Positions 8,935 through 20,299 of a DNA stretch of 64,000 nucleotides are shown one piece after another. The notes below the pieces were generated by a model, which worked only from the letters and a program-made list of their open reading frames with translations, was not told where the DNA came from and did not search any database. A program made the translations under genes and the position numbers. Position 1 is the stretch's first letter; the number at the start of each line of letters is the position of its first letter. This stretch comes from Galeruca laticollis (taxonomy: Eukaryota; Arthropoda; Insecta; Coleoptera; Chrysomelidae): contig OY998180.1 of NCBI GenBank assembly GCA_963921935.1, positions 46,988,231 through 47,052,230 on the forward strand. Reading direction: 5' to 3'.

Positions 8935-11096
8935 GTCATATAGATACAAGGTACAAGGAAGAACTAATTAAGTTAATACAAAAGTACCATCACTTATTCA
9001 CAGACGACGATGAAATTCTAACAAGCACTACAAAAGTAAAACACCACATAACCATAGAAGCAGGAAGTCAACCAATATGCAAAGCTCCATACAGAATACC
9101 ATATTACCAAAGAGAAGTACTTCAAAAAGAAAAAGATAGGCTACTAGAAGCTAAAGTAATCAGGACATCATCCAGCCCATGGTTAGCGCCAGTCGTATTA
9201 GTGGTAAAACAAACTCCCGAAGGAGAGGAGAAAGTGAGAATGTGCATACACTACAGAGGACTAAATGCAGTAACAAAAAAAGAATATTACCCTCTACCAA
9301 ACATATCGGATCTACTACAAGGCTACAAAGCAGAAGGAGAAACGTTGGTCTCAGTAATTGATGTAGCAGAAGCTTATCACCAAGTAGATATGAACGAAGA
9401 AGACATTCCACTAACTGGATTTAGCACATATCAAGGGCACTACGAATACACCAAAATGCCATTTGGACTGGTAAACGCCCCAGCAACTTTCCAAAGATTC
9501 ATGAACGCAACCTTAAGAGGATTAACGGGAATAAAATGCATGGTTTATTTGGACGACATAATCATATTTAACTATGCAGGAAAAAAGGACCATTTAGAAA
9601 AATTAGAAGAAGTATTCAATAGATTAACAGAAGCAAACATTACATTGAAACCAAAGAAATGCAATTTTATGTTAAAGAAAGTGAAATATTTAGGACATAT
9701 CATCTCACAAGAAGGAGTAGCTCCAGATCCACAGAAATTGGAGGCAGTACACAAATACCCCCTACCAAAAAACGTAAAAGGAGTAAGAGGTTTCTTAGGA
9801 CTAGTAAACTGGTACAGACGGTTCATACCAAACATAACCGAATTAGCAGCACCAATAGTAAACCTGACCAAAAAAGACACACCTTTCAAAATAACAGAGG
9901 AAGTAATTAAAGCGATGGACCAACTAAAAGAATCGCTAACGTCAGACAAAGTTCTAATCTTCCCAGACTTCTCCAAACCGTTCATCTTATCGACAGATGC
10001 ATCGAACATAGGTGTAGGAGCAATATTAAGCCAAATAAGGGACGGTAGAGAAAGACCAATAGCGTATGCGAGCAGGACACTAAGTAGAGCAGAAACAAAT
10101 TACTCAACGACTGAAAAAGAACTTCTAGGAGTGATTTTTGCAATTAAAACATTCAGATGCTACATTTACGGGACAAAATTCACAATCATCACAGATCACA
10201 GAGCATTAAAATGGGTACTGACACTGAAGGACCCAAATTCAAGATTAACACGATGGGCCTTAACCTTAGCAGAATACAACTTCGAAGTAATCCATAGAGT
10301 AGGACGGAAACACGGAAATGCAGACGCACTAAGCAGAATGTTCGACAAAACGTGCAACTACATAGAGACGTCATATGAAGATTACTTACAATACAAAACG
10401 GAAAACGAAGTACCAGCAAAAGACAAAATACTAGAAAAAGAAGGAAAGTTAGTATCCATACAAGAAGAACAAGCAATAGTACTATTTACAGCCAAAAATA
10501 AGCCAAACCAAGATCCATTGATAAAGGAAATAGAAGCCACATATAATTTACCGGACATCGCACAGAATCGAATAGAAGAAATTAAAGAATGGGACACGTT
10601 GGACGCAAAATTCTACATAGGGGTAAACAGAGCCGCGGTGAAAGAAGAAACCTCGTATGAAATCATGTGGAACATAATACAACAGTTGAAGACACTATGC
10701 GAAGAAAACAAAGAGGAGAGCATAACCTTCATAGCAAGCAAAGATCAAATTCCAGGACTTTGTTGGGACGAAATTACTAAAATGATCCAATTTACATTTT
10801 ACGGTATACCCACCAAAATAATCATTCTACGGCCAGATAACACAGGGGAAACAAAAAAAATTTACGCGATAGAAATAGAAGAAGGTTGGGAGCCAATATG
10901 GGACAAAGACCTGCTGAAAAAAGCACAAAAACGAGATGAATTCTGCAACAACACCTTACAACAAATGGACAAGGACGAAGAAACAAAAAGAAAATACTAC
11001 ATCGACAAAGAAGGTATTTTATATAGACAAGAGCAGGAAGAACATATAGATCAACTGGTAATACCGAAAAGCTATATCACCAAAGTGATATCATGA
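8838..11096 (+). CDS. pol: Pol: reverse transcriptase and RNase H
   Basis: This 752-codon ORF copies the element's RNA into DNA and degrades the template. RT lies at about residues 60-300: Asp175 in the first catalytic box, MPFGL at 207-211, and YLDD at 237-240. RNase H lies at about 375-500 with its acidic residues at Asp387, Glu427, Asp453 and Asp496. Residues 500-752 form an unassigned segment before integrase. It is rich in acidic and basic residues and longer than in most Gypsy elements. The first ATG is only where the frame opens; the protein is really part of a Gag-Pol fusion. The frame closes with a TGA overlapping the start of the integrase zinc-binding region, consistent with a one-base insertion near 11091. 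All RT and RNase H catalytic residues are present. Confidence 0.93.
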   Translation: MYRGHRTQTKTQDTIRKFDIKTDEWIRKKFELGHIDTRYKEELIKLIQKYHHLFTDDDEILTSTTKVKHHITIEAGSQPICKAPYRIPYYQREVLQKEKDRLLEAKVIRTSSSPWLAPVVLVVKQTPEGEEKVRMCIHYRGLNAVTKKEYYPLPNISDLLQGYKAEGETLVSVIDVAEAYHQVDMNEEDIPLTGFSTYQGHYEYTKMPFGLVNAPATFQRFMNATLRGLTGIKCMVYLDDIIIFNYAGKKDHLEKLEEVFNRLTEANITLKPKKCNFMLKKVKYLGHIISQEGVAPDPQKLEAVHKYPLPKNVKGVRGFLGLVNWYRRFIPNITELAAPIVNLTKKDTPFKITEEVIKAMDQLKESLTSDKVLIFPDFSKPFILSTDASNIGVGAILSQIRDGRERPIAYASRTLSRAETNYSTTEKELLGVIFAIKTFRCYIYGTKFTIITDHRALKWVLTLKDPNSRLTRWALTLAEYNFEVIHRVGRKHGNADALSRMFDKTCNYIETSYEDYLQYKTENEVPAKDKILEKEGKLVSIQEEQAIVLFTAKNKPNQDPLIKEIEATYNLPDIAQNRIEEIKEWDTLDAKFYIGVNRAAVKEETSYEIMWNIIQQLKTLCEENKEESITFIASKDQIPGLCWDEITKMIQFTFYGIPTKIIILRPDNTGETKKIYAIEIEEGWEPIWDKDLLKKAQKRDEFCNNTLQQMDKDEETKRKYYIDKEGILYRQEQEEHIDQLVIPKSYITKVIS

Positions 11097-12544
11097 CTCA
11101 CCCATATACTGTCATCAAGGACAACAGAAAACATTATTGGCAATAAAGAGACGTTGTTTTTGGCCAACGATGAGAACAGACATAATAAATTACTGCAAAC
11201 AATGCGACGCATGCAACAGACGGAAGACGTCACCCCACTTCAAGAAAGCTCCATTACAAAAATTTACAAAAGTCACAGAACCATGGGAAATAACCTCTAT
11301 GGACATAGTAGGACCACTACCAACCTCAAGCGAAGGAAACAAATACCTACTAACATTCCAAGACCATTTTACCAAATACTGTGAAGCAATTCCGTTACCA
11401 GATCAGAAAGCAGATACAGTAGCAAGAGCATTCGTTGAACAAATAATATCAAGACACGGAACACCCCACAAGCTATTAACAGATAGAGGAACAAATTTCG
11501 TGTCAGAACTAATGCAGGAAACATGCAAGTTACTAAACATAAAAAGGCTAACACACGGCAAGTTATGCGCCAACGACAAACGGTCAAATAGAAAGATTAC
11601 ACAGAGTACTAAAAGACATGTTAGCACACTACATAGCACCAGATCAACGAGATTGGGACAAATGGATACCATACGTACTTATGGCATACAGAGGTAGCGT
11701 ACACACTTCAACAGGATACAGCCCATACTTTTTACTACACGGAAGAGACCAATCATTACCAGTTGAAAAATGCATCACACCGAAAAGAATTAAATACGAC
11801 ATCGACAACAATTATGTGTCAGAATTAGAAGCTAGACTAAGTCAAGTATACAAGACAGCACTGAGAAACACAGAGAAAGCAAAAGAGGAAAGGATAGCCA
11901 GATATAACGAAAAAACAGCATTAAGAGAATTTGAACCAGGAGATTTAGTATACCTACTCGACATAAGCACGAAAGTAGGAAAATCGAAGAAACTACAAAA
12001 CCAATGGACAGGGCCGTTTGAAGTAAAAAAGAAGGTAGGACCGGTTACATATCAAATAATTTCGCAAAAAGGGAAGAAGACACAAATAGTACACATCAAC
12101 AGATTAAAAACATACCACGGAAAAATAGAGGACAAGGAACATAAGATACTACAAGATATAGAGAACTTGGGAAGTATAGAAGAGTTAGAGGAAACACACG
12201 AGAAGGAAGAAAATGAAGTAGATCCAGGAAAAGTAGCAGCACTACCATTATGGTCAACGAACGAGGATCTACAACCACCAAAAAACAAACCACCATCCCA
12301 AACCAGACATAAAGGGAATAGAACAGAACAAAGACCACACTTCTCACTACGACCTCCACCGGAGATAAGACGATCCGCCAGAGTGAGAAACAGGATACCA
12401 AGTGCACCCAGTTACACAAAAACATTTAATGCCGAAAGGAGAAGAACACGGAATACAGGACAAAGACAGACGACTAACTATAAAAGAAACAAGACCAAAA
12501 TAAGTACCAGATGGATAGCGATGAGCTTGAAACGGCGTAACTAA
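11092..12544 (+). pseudogene. pol: Pol C-terminus: integrase, frameshifted
   Basis: Integrase inserts the cDNA into the host genome. The histidines of the HHCC zinc finger are encoded just upstream of 11137 and its CxxC cysteines follow at about 11197-11206. The first catalytic Asp is at about 11302 and the second at about 11482. The frame then breaks near 11562; the catalytic Glu and the rest read in another frame that reaches 12544. That last part (308 codons from 11618) has a GPF/Y-type module (about 12010-12060) and a basic, proline-containing tail. With the two breaks, no integrase can be made from this copy without frame correction. Confidence 0.88.
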
Positions 12545-13070
12545 AACGTCGCGACCAAGCATACATGTATATATTAGCATATTATTAATCCAAACAGATT
12601 TACGGGTTCAATTCATAGGTTAAGCCAAAGTAAGGGGATAGGAATAATTAAGTAAGTTAGGAATCATAACAGAATAAGGAAATAAAAGACCATAAGTCAC
12701 TATAACCAAGTATATAGGCAAAGGATACTAATAGTACGATCTAAGTAAATTATTTCACGTAAGTAAGTCTTTTTCAATTCATAAATACAAGGGGACTACA
12801 AAAGTAATTGAATATAGAAATAAATAAGTGGGAACAAGATCACGGGTCATAAGTTTAAAGAGTTTTTTTTTCTTTTCAAAGAGTAGAGCTCATTTGGCAG
12901 TCCTAAATAAGTGTGAAGCTCGGTCAAATGAGGAAATGTCATATAAACATGACAAAATTGTAGATAACATAGTATTGTAACAAAGAAATGTTTAAAAATG
13001 TCTGTAAGAAAGATAAGTTGTATTAACAATTGTAAATGTTAAAAAATTTTAGGATAACAAAACCAAATCA
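12545..13070 (+). promoter_or_regulatory. pol-env spacer with possible env splice acceptor
   Basis: A non-coding, AT-rich stretch. A pyrimidine-poor but plausible acceptor, TTTTAG at 13047-13052, lies 18 bases before the env ATG. Envelope genes of retroelements are usually expressed from a spliced subgenomic RNA, so this may be its 3' splice site. I did not identify the donor. Confidence 0.4.
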
Positions 13071-15041
13071 ATGGCACGACAAAGTACTATCCTGACCTGG
13101 GTGACATTCGTCATGTGCGGGCTACATATAGCAGTTGGGCTAATCGCGTATGAGTGTTCGCACCCCAACACAAATATCACAGTGTTATCGCTAAAAGATA
13201 TACAGAAGTGTCCGGAACCAGAAAAAACGTACGCGAGTGAAAAAACAGACATACAAGTGATTCAACGAAACGAAATAAAAATGCAAAAAGTATGGTCATG
13301 CGTAATAGAAGTCACAAAATTCATGTTCTACTGTGGGATGCACAGCCACACATCAGTCGTCAACGGAGGACTATCAACCTACATCCACAAATTGGGAGCA
13401 GAAGAATGCAGAAACACCCACAGATATAAACTAATAAAGTTGTACCAACAAACAATAGACAACATACTAATGAACGGTACCACAACAGCGTCAATAAAAA
13501 TAGGCGGCACACTCGACAATATGGGAACATGTAAAGGTATCACATACCAAGAAAACGGCAGAAGTTGGAACGACGTAGTGATAATAGCAACAGCCAAAAT
13601 AACAACCAAAGACTATCTAGCTAGAGTAACGCTAGAAACGAACGAGATCCACTTACAAGGAGAGATAACTTGCAAATTCACGAATGGTTACTGCTTCGAC
13701 TCCACGGTAGGAGAATCCACCTGGTCCAGTTATGAGCCAACAACATGCGAAGACCATCTGAGCCAGTTATACGAAGGCATAGGCAACAAAATCACAAACA
13801 CAAAAACACAAGAAGAACTAATAGTAATTGAAGAAAAAGACAAAGTATTCGCACTAACAATACAAAAAAGAAACATACTATGTGGAATAGAAGTATGGCA
13901 AACAGAACACCCACGAATTGTCATAACACTTCAAAACACACAAAAATTACATCCGACAATGCCAATTTTAACACAAAACGTCGATCTAATGAATTATGTA
14001 AATAGTAAACTACTCTATATTGAACAAGCATATAAACGAGACGTAAACATGCTTTACACAGATACAATACACCGAAGATGCTTAACGAAACGAGAAATAC
14101 TCAAAAACAGACTGCTAATGGCACATACACTACCTAATGCAGTCAGCCAACTAATGGAAAATGAACCTGGACACATAGGCAGAGTATTAGGCGAAGTACT
14201 TTATATCATAAAATGCATACCAGTAACAGTCGAGATAAGACGAACAAACAGATGTTACAACGAACTACCAATAAAAGTAAACAACGAAACAAAATTTATG
14301 GCTCCACTAACCAGAATAATACAAAACCACGCAGAAGAGATAGATTGCAATAACATGATACCACCACTTTATTTTATAGATGATCAATGGATAGGTCTAA
14401 CGCCACATCCCACAATAGCCAACCAGCCAAAAACAATAAAAGTAGAAGAAGAAATAAACCTCCATTTTGACCCCATTCAACCACTAGGAGCGAAGGGTCT
14501 GTACACGCAAGAAGAAGTCAACGCAGCACAAAGAGCCCTCACATTTGGGACAGAGAGAAAAGCAGTAGAGAACATAATTACTCGCAGAGCAGCGGGAATG
14601 AATGCCAATAGTCAAGGCTACACCGTATCAAACATATTCGATACAAAAGAAATCAAGAACCTCGCAGAATCCACCCTAAAACACACATGGGCATGGTTCA
14701 CAGAATTAGGTTCAGTCATAAGTGGAATAATTGGAATATACTTCACATTCCAAACCATTAAATACATAGCAGGCACCATACTAAATGGAATTCGTATACA
14801 CCAAACTGTAGGATGCAGTATAGCACTAATAGGCAGCATATGGGACACCCTAACGGCATGGATAATTCACTCACATCAGACGAGGAAACCAGAGGAAGAA
14901 ACAATAGAGATGGACCAAATAACGCAGCAAGAGGTGAGCCACCCGAGATCACAGCATTGGACAGACAGAAGTCGCCAGATGAACGATCTACTGAGCAGCA
15001 GTGTCGCGAGTGTAAATGGTCGCGACCTAGGTCAAGGATAA
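13071..15041 (+). CDS. env: Envelope-like glycoprotein, intact ORF
   Basis: A 656-codon uninterrupted ORF in the env position. Residues 8-26 form a hydrophobic signal-peptide-like segment ending before a Cys-containing ectodomain with several N-x-T/S sites. A long hydrophobic stretch at about 547-572 looks like the membrane anchor; a second, weaker one (about 580-600) and a charged tail follow. No furin-type basic cleavage site or fusion-peptide pattern of the baculovirus-F/errantivirus envelope type was seen. Spacing of cysteines and short motifs (CYNELP near residue 400, then P-x-T-R-I) instead recalls glycoproteins of negative-strand arthropod viruses of the chuvirus-like group. That assignment is by eye and uncertain. 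It is the only major protein of the element left unbroken, which may mean selection on it or simply chance. Confidence 0.8.
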   Translation: MARQSTILTWVTFVMCGLHIAVGLIAYECSHPNTNITVLSLKDIQKCPEPEKTYASEKTDIQVIQRNEIKMQKVWSCVIEVTKFMFYCGMHSHTSVVNGGLSTYIHKLGAEECRNTHRYKLIKLYQQTIDNILMNGTTTASIKIGGTLDNMGTCKGITYQENGRSWNDVVIIATAKITTKDYLARVTLETNEIHLQGEITCKFTNGYCFDSTVGESTWSSYEPTTCEDHLSQLYEGIGNKITNTKTQEELIVIEEKDKVFALTIQKRNILCGIEVWQTEHPRIVITLQNTQKLHPTMPILTQNVDLMNYVNSKLLYIEQAYKRDVNMLYTDTIHRRCLTKREILKNRLLMAHTLPNAVSQLMENEPGHIGRVLGEVLYIIKCIPVTVEIRRTNRCYNELPIKVNNETKFMAPLTRIIQNHAEEIDCNNMIPPLYFIDDQWIGLTPHPTIANQPKTIKVEEEINLHFDPIQPLGAKGLYTQEEVNAAQRALTFGTERKAVENIITRRAAGMNANSQGYTVSNIFDTKEIKNLAESTLKHTWAWFTELGSVISGIIGIYFTFQTIKYIAGTILNGIRIHQTVGCSIALIGSIWDTLTAWIIHSHQTRKPEEETIEMDQITQQEVSHPRSQHWTDRSRQMNDLLSSSVASVNGRDLGQG

Positions 15042-15273
15042 AAAGGGTAATAGCGAAAAAATTGCCAAATACAGTGCCGATCATAAATATTGAGAAAATG
15101 TAACATAAATATGTAAAATGTATAAAACTGTAACATTAACTTCAAGATTATAGGCCACTATTGTAAGCCGACAGCCACATATAAATTAAGGGTAGGAATA
15201 GTTGTACGGGGGTTTTGAAAAAAAAAGGTATTGGACCAGGGAGGTCGCAATACTTTTACAAAGGGGGAAGTAA
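15042..15273 (+). promoter_or_regulatory. 3' untranslated region and polypurine tract
   Basis: The short stretch after env ends with the purine run AAAGGGGGAAG (about 15258-15270), three bases before the 3' LTR's TG. It would prime plus-strand DNA synthesis. Its surrounding 19 bases recur in the leader at 6127-6145. Confidence 0.75.
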
Positions 15274-17199
15274 TGTAATAAATACGAATACCTAAAAGAT
15301 AATTTTATGGTAGAAAATTTCAGAACACACGGTAAAACATATTTTATTTTTCATTTAATAATAACTGGAACGCGACACACATAATGTTTAATAAAAACAA
15401 TACGAAGCCAAAACAGAATAGAGAAATAAAAAACATCTTACTGGGTCAAAGCGAAATAATTGTTTTGAATACAATTATTTCGATAACAAAAACTAGCACG
15501 ATTCAAAAAACAAAAGCTGTTTTTTGCAACTCGACGAAAACCCCAAAACCGAAGTCAGGGGAAAACAAAAAAAGGAGTGTACACGGACCAGCAGCGGCAG
15601 TGAGTGTGTACCGGGGGTCGATCACGCGAAGGGAAAGGTTTTCCCCTGCCACGGTGAACGGTACTAGTGTTTTTTTAGTGTTAGCGGTACGAGTGGTAAA
15701 AACTTACCCTCTACGCTAATTGCCTTTCGACATAGCACGATTCCGTTTATTGGCACGACTCGCGGTGAACAAGCAGATAGTAAAAAAAAATCAAGAAAAT
15801 TCCCGGCGAGACGGAGGACATTTGACAAGCAGTAAGTTTTTGAATTAAATTCAGATTGGGATAATTTTTACTAGTGATATATTTACTCGTTATTGGTCGA
15901 GCTGGATTCTGAACTTGGGTGTATAGGTCAATTGCTATATACAAGGTGTAGCGATAGCAAATATATTTATTAGATTTTTTCAAAGAGACGGGACATAGCT
16001 GTTCACTCTCAGATTAAGTTTATCGTCCTGACAAATATATAATTTACCGTGTGTACTGGAATAATTAAGATTTTGCCGAGAGGCCGGAGCGTATGTTTTC
16101 CATATTTTCGCGGGTTTCAGCGGAATTGCGCTGATAAGTCAATCTATTATAGAGAAATATTGTTATCAGTCTTTTGTTCAGCCGTAAATTATAAATTAAA
16201 ACTCTTTCTTATTTTGCCAGCGTAAACGCATAAATTTATCGTAGGTTATTATATTACTGGGGACTTTCGCAACTTGTAACGCCAGTGTCGATAAATAATT
16301 TAAATTGTTTTCCTTAGCTCATCAGAATTTTTCTTTATAGAACAAAAATTTCACTTTCGTTCCCTGAAGGTCAATGACGACCGAACGATGTAAAATGAAT
16401 CATTGTTGCATATAAAGGTATTTACACGTGATAGTTATTTATTTTTCTCGACACCGGAGAATAGAAGGATTGAGAAACGAATATAGCAAACATACGCCTT
16501 TCACGCATTTTTTTTAATAAAAAGACCAAGCCGATAAGAGGGCTAGTTTTGCCGCACCACCGAACAAACGAGAACTCTGTTCATAAATTTGATTTTGTTT
16601 TATAATTGTAGTATATACAGGAGTAGGTTTGATAGTAAACCAATTTTAGATAAATTTGTATAGGTAGAGTTATACCAGGGAATTGGGATTAATTTAATCA
16701 TACGAGATTGTAGTTTAATTTTAAATATATATGTATAGCTGTATAGGAGGATTTGGAGAGATTATTTTATTATATATATTTTTTGTATAATGTGGAGATT
16801 CTACATTATTTTTCCTATCACCCCTACTCCAAAAATTTCCCCCTCTGGAGGTGTAACAATCGTGGACGTGTGACCGAGACGAGGAGGACAAACCCTGTCC
16901 TGGCAAAGGAAGATTCATCCGTTTTAAGACCAGGCGAACCTAGCAAAAACCAATCGGATGGGATTGCCTTACACGCTCAGCTGCGCACTGGTGGCAGAAT
17001 TTGGTGGAATCGAAGGTAGGGATACTTTTTGGCATTTTGATCAAGTTATCTTACATATCTGGAATTAAAGATTACAGTGAACTGGTGGCAGGTTTTATTA
17101 GAGTGGTGACAGCAGATTTAATTAGGGGTATACAAGTTATAACACTTTAATTTTGATTAATACAACGAAGTAGCGGTTTTCCAAGACTATTTTGTTACA
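15274..17199 (+). repeat. 3' LTR (1926 bp)
   Basis: It matches the 5' LTR end to end but lacks the 544-bp insert and about 19 bp. Only scattered single-base differences remain. It ends TTTTGTTACA and is followed by TTAT. Transcription termination and polyadenylation should occur here. Confidence 0.93.
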
Positions 17200-17203
17200 T
17201 TAT
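17200..17203. repeat. Right target-site duplication TTAT
   Basis: Matches 2444-2447. Confidence 0.85.
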
Positions 17204-17527
17204 CCAGATATTTACATGGCAGTGTTCAGAATAATTTGAAACATGTTGACATTGACTTGACCTGGGATTAATTGTTAAGGTAAAATTTTATACTTATTTA
17301 AACAATGCTATTAGAATGTTTTATTCATTATCCTTTAATTTCATTTTGGTAACTGTTTTTCTTAATATCTGATAATATTTTTGCTCATTTCATTCTATTC
17401 GTTTATATTAAATCTTAGTTTTTAACTTGGTTGTGTCTACTGGTATACCCGACGTATTAATATAACATCTTTATGTTTGTTCACATTTGTGAATTATTTT
17501 AATATAATAGAGGACTAGTTCAATATG

Positions 17528-17576
<49 letters not shown>

Positions 17577-18865
17577 ACACAATAGAATTAGCAAAGTAAG
17601 TTTCTTATCAAAGAAAAAACATAAATTTCAGAATATTTTAAGTTATATCAAAATATGTCAAGTTATCGTGGAACAGTTTCATTCCTACCACAAATGTATA
17701 TATTTGTTAAAATTCAATTTAATATAAAAATAATTATCTAACAAGTAACAAGTAATTTCTCTTTTACATCTAATCTGAACTGATCTGTTAAAGGTTGTTA
17801 AAAGTGGCACGATCACACATACTCCCTGAGTGTAGGTAAATAGAAAGACACATAAATACCTGAGTCAAAAAGGTCCCATCAATTGAAATAAACGAATCAT
17901 TTTTATAGGTAATTGGTGCTCCACTTTTAATAGAAATATAATTAACAAAAGGGAGAGTTAAACATTCAAAATTTCATACCACAATATAAGTAATAACACA
18001 TTCTTGTCATGAATAAATCAAAACCTTACAAATGTTATAAAAACAATATCAAAAAATAAATCAAATAAAGAACTCTAACAATTTGAAATTGTCGTTAATT
18101 ATAAATGAAAAGACCAATTGTCATAAAAAACTGTACATATAATTATTTTTAACAGTGCGCGCAAATGAAAATGAATAATGTCATAACAATACGGAAATCG
18201 AGACACTGACCTGATATACCTATTATTTATTTATTTTATAAAAAAAAACAAGTGACATAGCAACGGACGTGACAACCAGTGTGAGTAAAACAATTTGAGG
18301 AGATTGATTTGAATTATGAAAGAAAGCGGAGAGATAGAAATTTTGAGAACTTTAAAATAGAAATTAACAATAAAAAAACTTTATAATATTGGAAAATTGT
18401 AACTAAAAGTTTGAAAGAAACTTCTACGTGATACCAGGAATGGAGATGCCGTCAAGAACAATTAGTGGAATGTAATTATGGAATTTTCAGAATACACAGA
18501 ATAGCGATAAGTACCTATTTTCGTTATAATTTCTAAAACAACCATCCCATAAACATTTGAAAAACTTGAATTTAGATTGAAAAGGCGCTATATTGGTCCG
18601 AGGACAATCCAGAGATATTTCCTCATTTTATGAAAGTTGTTATAAATTAGTTGAACTCATCATGATTTGTAAAGAATATCACTTTCAATCACATTTAATT
18701 CTAAAGCCACTAACATTAGAATATTCCCATAAATAATTCAAAAGAGATATAGTAACAGATATTATTATCTTATATCTATGAACATACTTTATTATATCTA
18801 TCATTTTGTTATATATTTGATAAATATGTTTCTTAGTATACTGTCAATACAGATCCTTAACTTAC
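17204..18865. other. Probable intron or flank of the USP8-like gene
   Basis: AT-rich, with no ORF of note and a (TA)n tract at about 17532-17572. It lies downstream of the splice donor of the 18866-19371 exon on the minus strand, so it should begin the next intron. I searched it by eye for the exon with the USP His box and did not find one. Confidence 0.5.
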
Positions 18866-19371
18866 CTTTTCAATACTACAGCAAGAATCTCGGGTTCCAC
18901 TGAGACTTCTTTTCGATTTACTATGGTGTTAAGTGATTTACAGTTACTACATGAATAGTCAATTAAACGGTTCTCTTGTAAGTGTTCACTTATCAGGCTA
19001 TCTAAAGTACAATCTTTGTTTGGTACTGGTAACAATAAAAGGCCCTCAGTGTCGAATGACAGATTTGTTTTATGACAGTTGCAGCAAACTTTCATATTTT
19101 TAAACTGGAAATAAAACATTTCAATCCAAAAGGAAGAACGGCCTTGCAATTGACCAAACCAGGCTTTTTCACTCTCGGTCATAACTTGACTGGGTAAATC
19201 TATTGAGCAATCTTCACTAACTGCGTTAAACAGAAACAAGAAAAATTCAAAGCAATCTTCATGGGAATTGTTGTCATACATGGGAGCAAACTCACATATC
19301 CGATTTTTGAACTGAGATATAAAAAATGTTCTATGTCGATATGCTGTTCCACCCCAAAGCTCTCTAAGGAC
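18866..19371 (-). CDS. USP8: USP8-like deubiquitinase, catalytic-domain exon
   Basis: This exon encodes the middle of a ubiquitin-specific protease catalytic domain, which removes ubiquitin from receptors and ESCRT-0 proteins on endosomes in known USP8. On the minus strand it has an acceptor (TTCCAG before 19371) and a donor (GGTAAG after 18866), phase 0 in and phase 2 out. Its start reads VLRELWGG, as USP8 has just after the Cys-box helix. The SHEDCFEFF block replaces the usual QQDxxEF. Two CxxC pairs (CCNC, CSNC) mark the zinc-binding finger, and the exon ends at AVVLKR, just before the family's conserved Phe. Phase and sequence join directly to the exon at 23863-24036. The divergence is high for so conserved a family, so this may be a fast-evolving paralogue. 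The open frame and clean splice sites argue against a pseudogene. Confidence 0.85.
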
Positions 19372-20299
19372 CTGGAATATCAATATCATATATTTTAAAA
19401 AGCTATTGAATTGGACATGTATTAATGATTTTGATTATCATTGAATCGTGTTTATTAAAAATTTACTGTTTAAATTCGGTATTTATTAAGAGTATAAGGA
19501 ATGCTTGCACAAATATTGTTTTTCTCCATTTATTGAATTAATGGAATTTTGGTATTTATCTATCGAACATAAAATTATACAACACAAAATACAAAAAGTA
19601 AAAAATACGCAGGATAAATGGCGTTCTTACACAATAAAAATAAAAAAAATAATGTTATTTCTAAAAACGCAAGTATCAAAAAAGGAATAAAGTTATGAAA
19701 AGTAAATAACAATAAAAATGATTAGAATACCACATTTTAAAATTAACTAAATATAAAAACTTCTCATATAATTATTTACAGATCCGTAATAAAAGTCAAT
19801 TGATTGTATACTTTATCCATTATCAATTGCAAAAACTGTTTTTATAAGGATCAATAAAAAACTCACTTCGCTAATGCAAAGTGACAGTTCAAAAAATAAT
19901 GTATATACTCAAAGGATGCATAGTCCACTTGATTTAAATGCAAAATCTTTGGTGTTCAACCAATTAAAACGTAGAATCGTAAGGCAGTGTATTTGCCTAT
20001 CCGCATACGAAGCCAAAAAACTAATAACTCATTTTTTTATGGTTTCTTAAATTTCTAGTGTCACAGACAGTGGCGTGTGTTCCGTAGCGCATTTTAAATA
20101 TATTTGATTGAAAACAGAAAAACGTGTGAGGAAAAATTTTTAAAAAATTGACAGAACTTCGCAAGAGTTTATATGAAAAACAATTTATAATTTATATGAG
20201 AGCAGGGTTGCGACATTGGAAGTTACACAGCAAAAATTCGCAGACTATCCAGATTACACTTATACTAGGTTGTAATAAGTTGTGGTTTTAAACAAAAAA
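19372..20299. other. USP8-like intron, no element recognised
   Basis: Part of a 4.5-kb intron between the two catalytic exons. It is AT-rich and its 61-codon ORF at 19505-19690 is not supported. Confidence 0.5.

Larger units (their letters stand above)
2448..17199 (+). mobile_element. Ty3/Gypsy LTR retrotransposon with envelope-like gene
   Basis: This is a complete but damaged element. The order is LTR (2448-4942), leader with primer-binding site, gag, protease, reverse transcriptase, RNase H, integrase, envelope-like ORF, polypurine tract, LTR (15274-17199). Both LTRs start TG and end CA. Perfect 4-bp TTAT duplications flank the element. RT before integrase and a YLDD active site place it in Ty3/Gypsy. 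At 14.75 kb it is long for the group because of the LTRs, a 1.36-kb leader and extra pol segments. Outside two indels the LTRs differ by scattered substitutions only, at roughly a percent by eye, so insertion is recent. Even so, the gag-pol frame is broken several times by single-base shifts and one stop; either this copy has decayed or the assembly has indel errors. The sense strand is strikingly A-rich. Confidence 0.95.
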
